Source: Effrenium voratum (taxonomy: Eukaryota; Sar; Dinophyceae; Suessiales; Symbiodiniaceae). From it: 64,000 nucleotides of DNA. Positions within the stretch are counted from its first letter, which is position 1. Each line of letters begins with the position of its first letter. The translations under genes and the position numbers were made by a program. The DNA lies in the NCBI GenBank assembly GCA_963377175.1, contig CAUJNA010001879.1:964859-1028858 (forward strand), in the 5' to 3' direction. The notes under the pieces were generated by a model, which made no database searches, was not told the origin of the DNA, and was given only the letters and a program-made list of their open reading frames with translations. Positions 50,401 through 57,180 of this stretch are shown here, one piece after another.

Positions 50401-53282
50401 CTGCTCCTTCTCACACTCTTGCAAATAATCGTTCCATCTCCCACCATAAGCAAATGCATGTCCTGCTGAGATGTTTTGCCAACCCAAATACCGCCTGTCC
50501 ACAAGGCACTTCGTGTACCCTTCACTGTTGGCTTCTTGAGCCCATAGCAGTATTCGCCAAAAGGAATAATCTTTCCCCCATATGGTCTCCCATGCACTGT
50601 AGCAAATGGTGATGCTGCAATAGACGAATGCCAGTGAAATCTGTTGAGTAACCACGCACTATGCTGCAGAGCCCACGCGCGTAGCACATGTTCCATGGGA
50701 AGTATCCTGCCAATGGCATCCTCCACTGAAGCAATCAAAGTCATTGCTTGACTTCTCACCGTCTGGATGTACCTCTCCACCTTCGCTGTTCTGCCCTTGT
50801 CATAAGGCTTGCCAAACTGCTTTGCTGCCTTTAATCCCATTCTCACACGCACTTCCACCACCATTTCCAACAGCGAAGTTGTGGCCTTTTCTGTATCCAT
50901 TGTGAACGTCACTTCGTCCTCCTTTCCATAGCCCAGCTCCATGCTGAACCTGACCACCTCTTCAGCCAGCTTCTTCGTTGCTGCCTTCGAAGGTAATGGG
51001 ATGACTCTCCCGTACCTTGTCCACGAATCAATCATGACCAAAGCCGTGCAACTCTGGCCCATGAACATATAATCCATTTGAATATTGGGCTTCCCATCAT
51101 CACGTAACTCATCCATGACCTTAGCAGAATAATCGTCTCGCGATTTCGCCTTCACACATGTCTCGCACCAGTCCCTGAAAGGCAAGTGCGTAGCTGAATG
51201 TTCTCTCAACTCTTGTTCAGAGGGTTGCCTGACTCCTTTTCTCACACGCACATTCCCATGCATTTCTCTGTGAAGTCTGTCTGCAATCTCATCCACATCT
51301 TCTGAAACTTTGCTGCTCAAATAATTGCAAATTCTCTCATACAACCTGGGCTTTGATCCACTCTTGTTCAAACCCAAAAACTCACACGCCTTCCTCAGCT
51401 GCTTGATCGAGCTATCCGGGCTGAGGTCCACATCGTTGACCCTCACAGCATCTGGCAATGGGTCATGTCCACCTCCAGCTTTGCCTACTTTGGGATCTGG
51501 TTCCCCTTGGAGTTCTTTTGGTACCCCAATCTCACCATGAGGAAACACTGCCATATCATAATCCGGTACTGCAAGGCAATCTGCCAAATACTCACGATCT
51601 CCCAGCCGTATGTGCCTGTGCAGAAAGGTGAAAACCTCAGCATCATCTGAAACTCCAGGTAATTCATCTGTCACTTCCAGCATAAGGTCAATTGGTGACC
51701 CAATCTCAATAGCTTCCCAGCCTCCAGGTCGTCTAATCACAGTGGTCCTGAAACGCCAGATATTGCTCCTGTCACTGGCTGGGGGCGCGATGAACCTCTT
51801 GCTCCTCGTAAAGAAAAAGGGTGTCCCATTCTCTAAGAATTGCCAATGACCTGCTTCAAACAGCTTGTAGTCAAATCCAAAATCCACTTGCACACTCAAG
51901 ACAGCCAAATGCCTTTCCGGGTTTGCCGTCAACCTCCTCACATGAGCTTTGAGTGCCAGGCTATTCCGCTTGAAGTACACCGGGGCCTGCACCACCTGAT
52001 CAGGAGAAACAAGATGACCTGCCAGTCCATCCTCCTGCGGACCTTCCACGGTGCGAAGCTGCCATCCTGCTTTCATCAAGCGTCCCAAACTGATCAAAAT
52101 ATTGCTCACATTGGAAACCACAAAATCCTCTTGCAACAAATACATATTGTTGTCCTTTCCAGCACCCAACTCAATCGCTGCACGCTGCATGCCATTGATG
52201 TTCATCTCTGAGCCCTGGGCGTCTGAGATTGTGACATTCGGGATCGAAAGAGGTCGTCCACATCCTGCCAATTTCCTTGGCAGCAAGGATACATCTGCTC
52301 CTGAGTCAAGAATGACCCAGTCTCCATCCGCTTCTGACCTCGGGCTAAGGCCTATCACACACACATTTCCAACTTCCACAGCTGGTCCCAATCCAGCCTT
52401 CTCCTCCATCCATTGATAGAACCCATCGCGGTTCCATTGCTCTGCATCTTCTTCTTCATCTCCAATCCAGAAATGCTCTGGTCCCATTTCTCTCACCGCT
52501 CTAACATACCATGACTGGCTGCCATCATCTGATGCCAGTTCAAACTCCTCAGGAAAAACATCTGGAGGTGTACCCACATGATACATTTTGACTTGCCGAA
52601 CACTTCGCCCTTGGGTGCTCGCATTACTCATCCTCGATGAGCCTGCCGCGGTGCTTGCTGCTCCCAAACTCACGGCCGCACCTTGCTGAGGTCCCGATCC
52701 TCCGCCATCACCTCCAGTTTCCTCCACTTGTCTCACACTGCTAGGACACTCATTTCCCCAGTGCCCAAATTGCCCACATAACCTGCAGGCATCGCGGTGA
52801 AGGGATTCGCGATCTCTCTTGCTCTTTCCCTTTTGTTTTCCTTTTCCCTTGCTCTTGCCCTTCTTTCCTTTGCCTTTGGTCTTTCCCTTCTGATCCTTGC
52901 TCTTGCCTTTGCCTTTGCCAAGCCAGCTGCTCCAGCCAGCATTCCACCAGCCTTTGCCGCCGTCGCGACCCTTTCCTCCTTTCTTGCCACCTTTCTCCAC
53001 GCGATTGATGTCAACGTCCATTGGCGCAGGGCCTTGTCCGCTCCCAGCTTGACCATTGTCCTGCAGCGGCTGGACTTGTCTCATCACTGAACTGATGTCC
53101 CAGGTCCTCGAAGAACGCTCATATGCCAGGATCTGCTCCCGAGTTGATTCATAGGTTGCACCATCTGTTAAAGTGAGCGTCAAATGCTGTCTCACCCCTG
53201 CTGGTGCACAACGCATCAAAACACCCAGCAATATCTCCCTGTCAAATTCCTTGTTGCAAGCCACCTGATATTCATTTACCAA
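47499..53282 (-). CDS. Gag-Pol polyprotein of copia element B (main part)
   Basis: About 1,927 codons in one frame, running on from the upstream gag part after one TAA. Residues 1-62: end of gag. Residues 97-155: Lys/Gly-rich tract. Residues 166-179: zinc knuckle CRLCGQFGHWGNEC. Residues 326-330: DSGAD, the protease active site. About 620-657: SAP-like motif (SIKQLRKACEFLGLNKSGSK). About 695-709: integrase zinc finger (HSATHLPFRDWCETC). Integrase triad Asp737, Asp796, Glu836. RT has VLDVRDAFL and IHVDDELVAG; RNase H has EVFCDSDWGG, ALSSCEAEVLAATS and LRSDSSSG. Residues about 1,745-1,769 are a transmembrane segment, followed by a charged coiled coil and an acidic tail. All catalytic residues I could check are present. 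Confidence 0.95.
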   Translation of the reverse strand: MVNEYQVACNKEFDREILLGVLMRCAPAGVRQHLTLTLTDGATYESTREQILAYERSSRTWDISSVMRQVQPLQDNGQAGSGQGPAPMDVDINRVEKGGKKGGKGRDGGKGWWNAGWSSWLGKGKGKSKDQKGKTKGKGKKGKSKGKGKQKGKSKRDRESLHRDACRLCGQFGHWGNECPSSVRQVEETGGDGGGSGPQQGAAVSLGAASTAAGSSRMSNASTQGRSVRQVKMYHVGTPPDVFPEEFELASDDGSQSWYVRAVREMGPEHFWIGDEEEDAEQWNRDGFYQWMEEKAGLGPAVEVGNVCVIGLSPRSEADGDWVILDSGADVSLLPRKLAGCGRPLSIPNVTISDAQGSEMNINGMQRAAIELGAGKDNNMYLLQEDFVVSNVSNILISLGRLMKAGWQLRTVEGPQEDGLAGHLVSPDQVVQAPVYFKRNSLALKAHVRRLTANPERHLAVLSVQVDFGFDYKLFEAGHWQFLENGTPFFFTRSKRFIAPPASDRSNIWRFRTTVIRRPGGWEAIEIGSPIDLMLEVTDELPGVSDDAEVFTFLHRHIRLGDREYLADCLAVPDYDMAVFPHGEIGVPKELQGEPDPKVGKAGGGHDPLPDAVRVNDVDLSPDSSIKQLRKACEFLGLNKSGSKPRLYERICNYLSSKVSEDVDEIADRLHREMHGNVRVRKGVRQPSEQELREHSATHLPFRDWCETCVKAKSRDDYSAKVMDELRDDGKPNIQMDYMFMGQSCTALVMIDSWTRYGRVIPLPSKAATKKLAEEVVRFSMELGYGKEDEVTFTMDTEKATTSLLEMVVEVRVRMGLKAAKQFGKPYDKGRTAKVERYIQTVRSQAMTLIASVEDAIGRILPMEHVLRAWALQHSAWLLNRFHWHSSIAASPFATVHGRPYGGKIIPFGEYCYGLKKPTVKGTRSALWTGGIWVGKTSQQDMHLLMVGDGTIICKSVRRSREPWKPNMVLELTGSPWTAKPRKVTKPVESMMPPLPQIPEEAGGVEDLEDEQASDPETDDSPSSMEEQSGEIAQKLEGECGIQPGSSSDAGMVAGGQQRERGEEEESCAKKLKPDDAMLTELLETGDSAEGSPTKKLRAMRVGMYPPMFAGVNAVGMRENDDEEFAFDECCENEMELLEEEDENEEGQPPQVTDEEKQKLDVEAAQAEVEKLKQLGVVSEVEMQQCDPEGKFIDLKEVWDWRFRDECWKRRCRIVAREFKTTQGDATTFAPTSAASVPRMLFLLHLLFGWKIMVLDVRDAFLTVEQQELCYVEIRPWIRQALGIQEGVVWQLHRCLPGQRNAALRWFLKFTGILKNIGFVECVNMPSLMKHGTRQLVINIHVDDELVAGREADIRWLKDELSRMYKLQVEGPFPDGARGNGEEISYLKKKYIFTERGIAVQSNSKHTNVLEELYKLHGRKVKMVPEHGELGTPDKTPELEGEAKKRFRSGLGTAMYMAQERADIQFATKSLASHMAKPTKKAEVCLQHLILYLMGTRDLGVLMECVEPGYSLMKKLHMQVQQAGEQLIEVFCDSDWGGNRATRQSTTSVMVFINSILCFSYSRGQKSIALSSCEAEVLAATSAGSEALLIKTLWEFICNRVAMLELRSDSSSGRQWLQRSGVGRMKHFQIRLCWIQAAIRNGEFGIFPIGTQLNVADLNTKRLTAKRRKFLMYFIGMVHLNKSGEAICVGEEEKDAYVLEKMMKEHVNRAVCEFGSNVSRKKCLQALLIAQMFGGGRGADHANVVIENEQHVWWWTGFYTCLCISVFAVAIFSICIFSWMGRRMWLHLEERLERMVHEMLENERAIGEMRRDVLALQRRREDMPEEEGNEEDWRELHYWSRPVIDGIHEEDGPVFSNESGMEPEPHPEAPEIEWPEEESFSQFVMRQVEEQTDPDAAMGALRRRTERELQRRRTNELRPTERWIRQD

Positions 53283-54200
53283 TTACTCAAGTGATGCAAC
53301 CGATTCTGCAAAAGTCTTCTCCCGCGAGAATGCCGGGAATCCTGCAATTGCCTGCGACAATGCCAATGACCGCTGCCGGGTAGACGGAGAGTACTGGTTC
53401 AGCAGCATCTTCCATAGTCGGAAACCATTCCTGTCAGTTCCAAGCGACCGGGACGACTGCAGCGCTGACCCTTTCAGATATGAAGTAAGCACCGAATACA
53501 GCTTCGTGCTCAGCGCCTTGACCTCTTCTGTCGCGTCTGCCATGCTGATAACATCATCTGCAGGTTTTCTCTCCACTTCTTCAAGAAGACCACTGACCCT
53601 TGCATCTGCATAACTAAGCCAGTTCATAAAAGCATGCCTCCAAGTCAACCAGGAATCAGCTGAACCATCAAACGCTTCTGGATTCCTCAGTACCCTCGTT
53701 GCAGTCTCCAACCCTTTTCCAACTGCATCAGCTGAACCCGTTGCTCTTTCAAAGGTCTGGATGATGGTGGCCGTTCTGTCCAACGCCGTTGCTGACTGTT
53801 GAGCTATTGTTGCAAACTGATTGACCATGTTTGCTACCTGTTCACCATTCATGCCATGTACAAATTGAACATTGCAAATAAAATACATCCAAGCAATACA
53901 TCGCCACTGCCTTCTGAGGGATATCCGTCTCCTCGCCATCCGTCTCTTGCAGATTCTCGTTGGCGTCCATCCGTGATATTTCCCCCGGCTCAAGCGCAAA
54001 ATAAAAACTGAAATACATACCATTGCACACATTGCTACTGCAAGAATACCTGCCAGGCGAAAGTTCGTCCACGCTGCAAATACACCAGTGTTCTGCCATG
54101 AAGGATCCAAAAGGCTACTGCCACTGCAAGAGTGCTCCCCCAAGGCTTCCGGTTCCCATCCGGTCACTCCAGCTCTCACCATTGCAAGTAAACCACACAT
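53283..54200 (-). CDS. N-terminal gag part of element B, ending at an in-frame TAA
   Basis: The 305 codons start at the ATG at 54,200, 90 bp inside the 5' LTR. Residues about 50-70 (LAGILAVAMCAMVCISVFIL) form a transmembrane-like segment, and about 97-113 (WRCIAWMYFICNVQFVHG) a second. From residue about 115 the copia gag domain follows (MVNQFATIAQQSATALDRTA, SWLTWRHAFMNWLSYA, YSPSTRQRSLALSQAIAGFP). It stops at TAA (53,285-53,283) after FAESVASLE, in the middle of the gag fold, and the same frame continues at once with LVNEYQVACNKEF. A single CAA-to-TAA change, or readthrough of the TAA, would explain this. Confidence 0.85.
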   Translation of the reverse strand: MCGLLAMVRAGVTGWEPEALGEHSCSGSSLLDPSWQNTGVFAAWTNFRLAGILAVAMCAMVCISVFILRLSRGKYHGWTPTRICKRRMARRRISLRRQWRCIAWMYFICNVQFVHGMNGEQVANMVNQFATIAQQSATALDRTATIIQTFERATGSADAVGKGLETATRVLRNPEAFDGSADSWLTWRHAFMNWLSYADARVSGLLEEVERKPADDVISMADATEEVKALSTKLYSVLTSYLKGSALQSSRSLGTDRNGFRLWKMLLNQYSPSTRQRSLALSQAIAGFPAFSREKTFAESVASLE

Positions 54201-54277
54201 GAAACCATGGCGCCATCTAGGGACTTACCAGTTGGCCCTAGGAAGGAGGCTCACCCAGTCCCTGAAGGATCTGAGGA

Positions 54278-54289
54278 GCTCCGCTACCA
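54278..54289 (-). other. Primer-binding site of element B
   Basis: TGGTAGCGGAGC on the minus strand starts at the base following the 5' LTR. It fits the complement of a tRNA 3' end (CCA) and is 10/12 identical to the expected initiator-Met tRNA complement (recalled, not searched). Confidence 0.65.
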
Positions 54290-54488
54290 AGTAAAAATAA
54301 CAGAACCGAACCCGAACAAACGACGTTCGAGTGCAACTCCTTTTGAGCCACACTTTGCGCTATCCGGCCGATTCATCGACTCCTTCATGGCAACCAAAAC
54401 TGTACATGCCAATCCATGAAACTCCTGTGACAACCAAACTGTCACCTCAAGCCAAAAAGGGTGATGTGAGTCTTAGCAAAACTTAACA
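54290..54488 (-). repeat. 5' LTR of element B
   Basis: 199 bp with no difference from 47,229-47,427 by eye. Bordered outside by CAATC (54,489-54,493). Confidence 0.95.
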
Positions 54489-54493
54489 CAATC
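54489..54493. other. Target-site duplication of element B (right)
   Basis: CAATC, identical to 47,224-47,228. Confidence 0.9.
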
Positions 54494-54720
54494 GCATCAA
54501 AACCTAAGAATTCGGCAAATGCTTGTTTTTCATTGTGAGTACCTACAGTGTATAGGACCATGTCGCACTCAGCCACTTGCGGGGAAAACTCCAAATCCCG
54601 AGGCGTGAACTCCTGCACACGCAAGAGCTGAGCAAAAGCAGCGTTGAGGATGACATGCTTTGAGAACCAACTACCAGCGTTGTGAATCTCGTTGGCGTAA
54701 CGCTTGATCTCCTGGCATTG
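54494..54720 (-). CDS. Transposase-like gene, exon interrupted by element B
   Basis: The minus strand reads CQEIKRYANEIHNAGSWFSK, then FAQLLRVQEFTPRDLEF, SPQVAECDMVLYTVGTHNEK and QAFAEFLGFDAI, up to the target duplication. There is no ATG, which fits an internal exon. An A/T-richer stretch at 54,721-54,800 before it looks like an intron. The frame continues on the far side of element B at 47,228. Confidence 0.6.
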
Positions 54721-54817
54721 GCTTCACATCATTTTACCACTCTATAAGTTTTAGAGAGCCCGAGACAAACGCTCTTGGGCCAGAACCGCATGCGCAAACA
54801 GACTCGCGTTTGCTTCA

Positions 54818-55270
54818 CTATATGTCCTTGTGGCGGCGCTCGTGCACGAAACAGTTCAAGAGCAAGGGGTGGCGCCGGACAAAGTCGCCCGTGTGCATCA
54901 AGAAGTGATGCTTGGGAATCACTGCCTCCTCCGTGTGCGCCAAGCAAAACAGTTCGAGGTGCCTGGACACTTTTCTATCCAGGGCATCCGCATCTGGATC
55001 CGAAAGTAGACTTGCGGCAAATACGTCCACCACTTCGCAAAGAGCGTAGAAGGACATGACTGTGATTCGAATTTTCCAGTCTGAGTGCGTCTCCAACCTG
55101 AGACTTTGCAGGTAGCTGCGAATAGCCGCACTCACCGTAAGAGTCTCCGAAGCCGACGCTGAAAAGGTTTTGGACTTGGACAAGCATTTCGAGCCAGACG
55201 CGCCCAACGCGCGAAGGTGCTTCGGCCAAACAAGGGATCTCCTGCAGTAAGTGCATGGGAGCCATCCAAA
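54818..55270 (-). CDS. Transposase-like gene, internal exon
   Basis: Open frame with KHLRALGASGSKCLSKSKTF, SAAIRSYLQSLRLETHSDW, ITVMSFYALCEVVDVFAASL, RKVSRHLELFCLAHTEEAVI, and PKHHFLMHTGDFVRRHPLLL. The HHFLMH motif followed by a Cys/His-poor hydrophobic run resembles the C-terminal part of transposases of the TNP2/Plavaka/KDZ kind, where a late His-rich helix is common (family knowledge, tentative). The T-rich run at 55,262-55,270 belongs to the preceding intron. Confidence 0.5.
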   Translation of the reverse strand, partial: FGWLPCTYCRRSLVWPKHLRALGASGSKCLSKSKTFSASASETLTVSAAIRSYLQSLRLETHSDWKIRITVMSFYALCEVVDVFAASLLSDPDADALDRKVSRHLELFCLAHTEEAVIPKHHFLMHTGDFVRRHPLLLNCFVHERRHKDI

Positions 55271-55298
55271 AAAAAAGAAAATTGAGAAGAGCTCATTA

Positions 55299-55521
55299 CT
55301 ACATACACATAATAATTTCAGAAAACAATTGAAATCTTGTGTCGCCAGGGCGCAGGAATGCGTCAAGCCGTTCAGAGCTGAACCCCAAAGGCCCAAGAAC
55401 CTTGAGGCACAGCTCAAGTTCTTTCTCAAAAGTTCCTTGCACCAGCACGCAGTGCATCCAATCGTATTGGAGCATCGAGATCGGCTGAATGTCTTGCCGG
55501 AGACGCGTCAAACAGCACACC
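55299..55521 (-). CDS. Transposase-like gene, exon with the DxMH motif
   Basis: The frame reads VCCLTRLRQDIQPISMLQYD, then WMHCVLVQGTFEKELELCLK and VLGPLGFSSERLDAFLRPGD. YDWMHCVLVQG fits the D-x-M-H-xxLxxG motif found downstream of the second Asp in Plavaka/TNP2-type DDE transposases. It follows a probable intron ending CTGCAG at about 55,522. Confidence 0.55.
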
Positions 55522-55621
55522 CTGCAGCACTGGGAACCAAAATCCGAAATCCACCCGTAACTCAAATGCCAATGGACAACAAAGGTTGTAAGGCAACACG
55601 GTTTGAATTCCCGCAAAGTTG

Positions 55622-56578
55622 TCAGCAATCACGCCCCGCCTCGTGCACTGCGTTTATGCCAAGGCCTTTCAGGATCAGCTTCCTCTGGCCAACGCCGGCG
55701 CCGACATACGCGGGGCTCTGTATATAGTCCGCAGCTTGGAACAAGGAGCTGTCAGTGTGTTCTTGAAAGGACGCCTTACGATGGGAGCTGATTGCGACCA
55801 GCTCCTCATCGTAGCACGCCAGCTCGGACGACACACTGACGACGTTGCGGCATAAAAAGCACGGCTTTATGCCCGACGCGCCTTTGTGCTGAAACGTGGC
55901 TTTCAACGCCGCCTCGTCTCCAAGCACAACTTTCACCCGGGCTTGGAACATTTTGCCAATGGATGGCAGAAACACTCCGTTCGCCAGGGCGCCTTCCTCG
56001 CTGACTAGCCTCTTCAGCGCTGCCACCATTACCTGGGACATACCTCCCGGAAGAGCTGCAGCTTCGTCGCGCTTGATGAGCAAAAGGGTAAACCATCCAA
56101 AATCCTTTTGCAGCATAGCCCTCCCAAGTTGAAAGTAACTGTAGTAAACTGCCCAGACTTTCCGTCTGTTGAGAGGTTTGAGGGGGTTTCCCGGTGTCAC
56201 TTCGTCCAAATACAGGGCTAAATCCCAGCAGCCCGGATGTCGTTCCCCTTGCGCAGCCCAAAACGCTTTCATAGATTCGGACCTGGAAAGCATCAGATCC
56301 AAAAAAGCGGCTGGGTCAAGGTAGGACGCTGCCACCGTGCTCCCATCATCTTTGCTGAACTCGATCTGTCTCAAAACACTTCCCAGATAGCCATCTACGT
56401 TGACTGCCTGCTCCCGCTTCCTCTTGATGGAGGAACGGCTGATGCCTTCGGTGCCCAGGATCAGGTCTGGCTGCTCCCTGAGGCGCTGCAGTATATCCGC
56501 TAGAGCCGACTGTGTGACAAAGTGTCTTGTCAACGATGGCGCTCCATGTCCGGACGCCTCTCCAGATCCGGACGCCAT
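55622..56578 (-). CDS. DDE-transposase-like protein, first exon
   Basis: Open for 318 codons from MASGSGEASGHGAPSLTRHF. Key segments are DLALYLDEVTPGNPLKPLNR (a likely first catalytic Asp), VWAVYYSYFQLG, and VKVVLGDEAALKATFQHKGA (a likely second Asp), followed by SGIKPCFLCRNVVS. D-x-A then KGxxGxKPCxxC is the pattern of Plavaka/CACTA-like TNP2 transposases. Such an enzyme would cut and paste its element. The coding sense probably leaves this frame near 55,640 (after GINAVHEA), where a GC-AG intron of about 110-120 nt could begin; the residues after that are likely intron. The assignment to TNP2-like rather than KDZ-like is an inference. Confidence 0.6.
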   Translation of the reverse strand: MASGSGEASGHGAPSLTRHFVTQSALADILQRLREQPDLILGTEGISRSSIKRKREQAVNVDGYLGSVLRQIEFSKDDGSTVAASYLDPAAFLDLMLSRSESMKAFWAAQGERHPGCWDLALYLDEVTPGNPLKPLNRRKVWAVYYSYFQLGRAMLQKDFGWFTLLLIKRDEAAALPGGMSQVMVAALKRLVSEEGALANGVFLPSIGKMFQARVKVVLGDEAALKATFQHKGASGIKPCFLCRNVVSVSSELACYDEELVAISSHRKASFQEHTDSSLFQAADYIQSPAYVGAGVGQRKLILKGLGINAVHEAGRDC

Positions 56579-56639
56579 GCGAGCACAGATTGGCTCTGCA
56601 GGAGGCAGTGCAAGCCAATGCTCTGCACTGGACTAGCAA

Positions 56640-57180
56640 GGCTGGACATCCAAATGTTATGCGCTTATTCAAGTATAAGCATCATACACTTTCTACCCCT
56701 AAGCATTTTTAAGGGTAGATTCATTTGCAGGGTTGGCGAGCCACAGGTTTTTGCAGGAAGGTGCCATAGCTATGCAACCGGTCACCTCTCTGAGCCAATG
56801 TGCATGCATGGGCGGTCGGGATTTCCAGTTGTTAACTGCGCGAATACGAATAGCAAGATCGGCATTTTTTGTCACGCTCGCCTGCCGGACTTGAACGTAC
56901 TACACACAGGCATCACCTGAGACGTAGACACATCTGAAGCGCAAGCGCAACAGCTATAGATCAGGCAGCACTCAGTCCACATCCTCTGCGTCGTCATCTG
57001 CCTCAGTGCCTTCCGCACGCACCACGGCACAGGCGCGATCCCACGCAGCTTCCAGTCCTCCGACGCCATTGAAGCTAATCCTTAACAGACAGCGCGCAGC
57101 AACGTGTACCGAGCATGTGTGGTGTCATGAGGCGCACCCTATAGAAACGACATTGATTTTTCGTTGCGGGAAGAACGCCT
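56640..57180. other. Intergenic region
   Basis: No frame with motifs and no repeat. A short minus-strand frame at 57,069-56,872 is not supported. Confidence 0.4.

Larger units (their letters stand above)
47229..54488 (-). mobile_element. Ty1/copia-type LTR retrotransposon B, recently inserted
   Basis: This 7,260-bp element has two identical 199-bp LTRs, a 5-bp CAATC target duplication, a PBS next to the 5' LTR (54,289-54,278) and one gag-pol frame interrupted by a single TAA. Domain order on the minus strand is membrane segments, gag, Lys/Gly tract, zinc knuckle, protease, SAP-like motif, integrase, RT, RNase H, membrane segment plus acidic tail. Identical LTRs imply a very recent insertion. 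It sits in a coding exon of a transposase-like gene. Confidence 0.97.

Noticed and set aside
54440..54488. CCTTTTTGGCTTGAGG in the element B LTR resembling the spliced leader
   Set aside because: Only 12 of 15 positions match, and it is inside an LTR, not at an insertion boundary.
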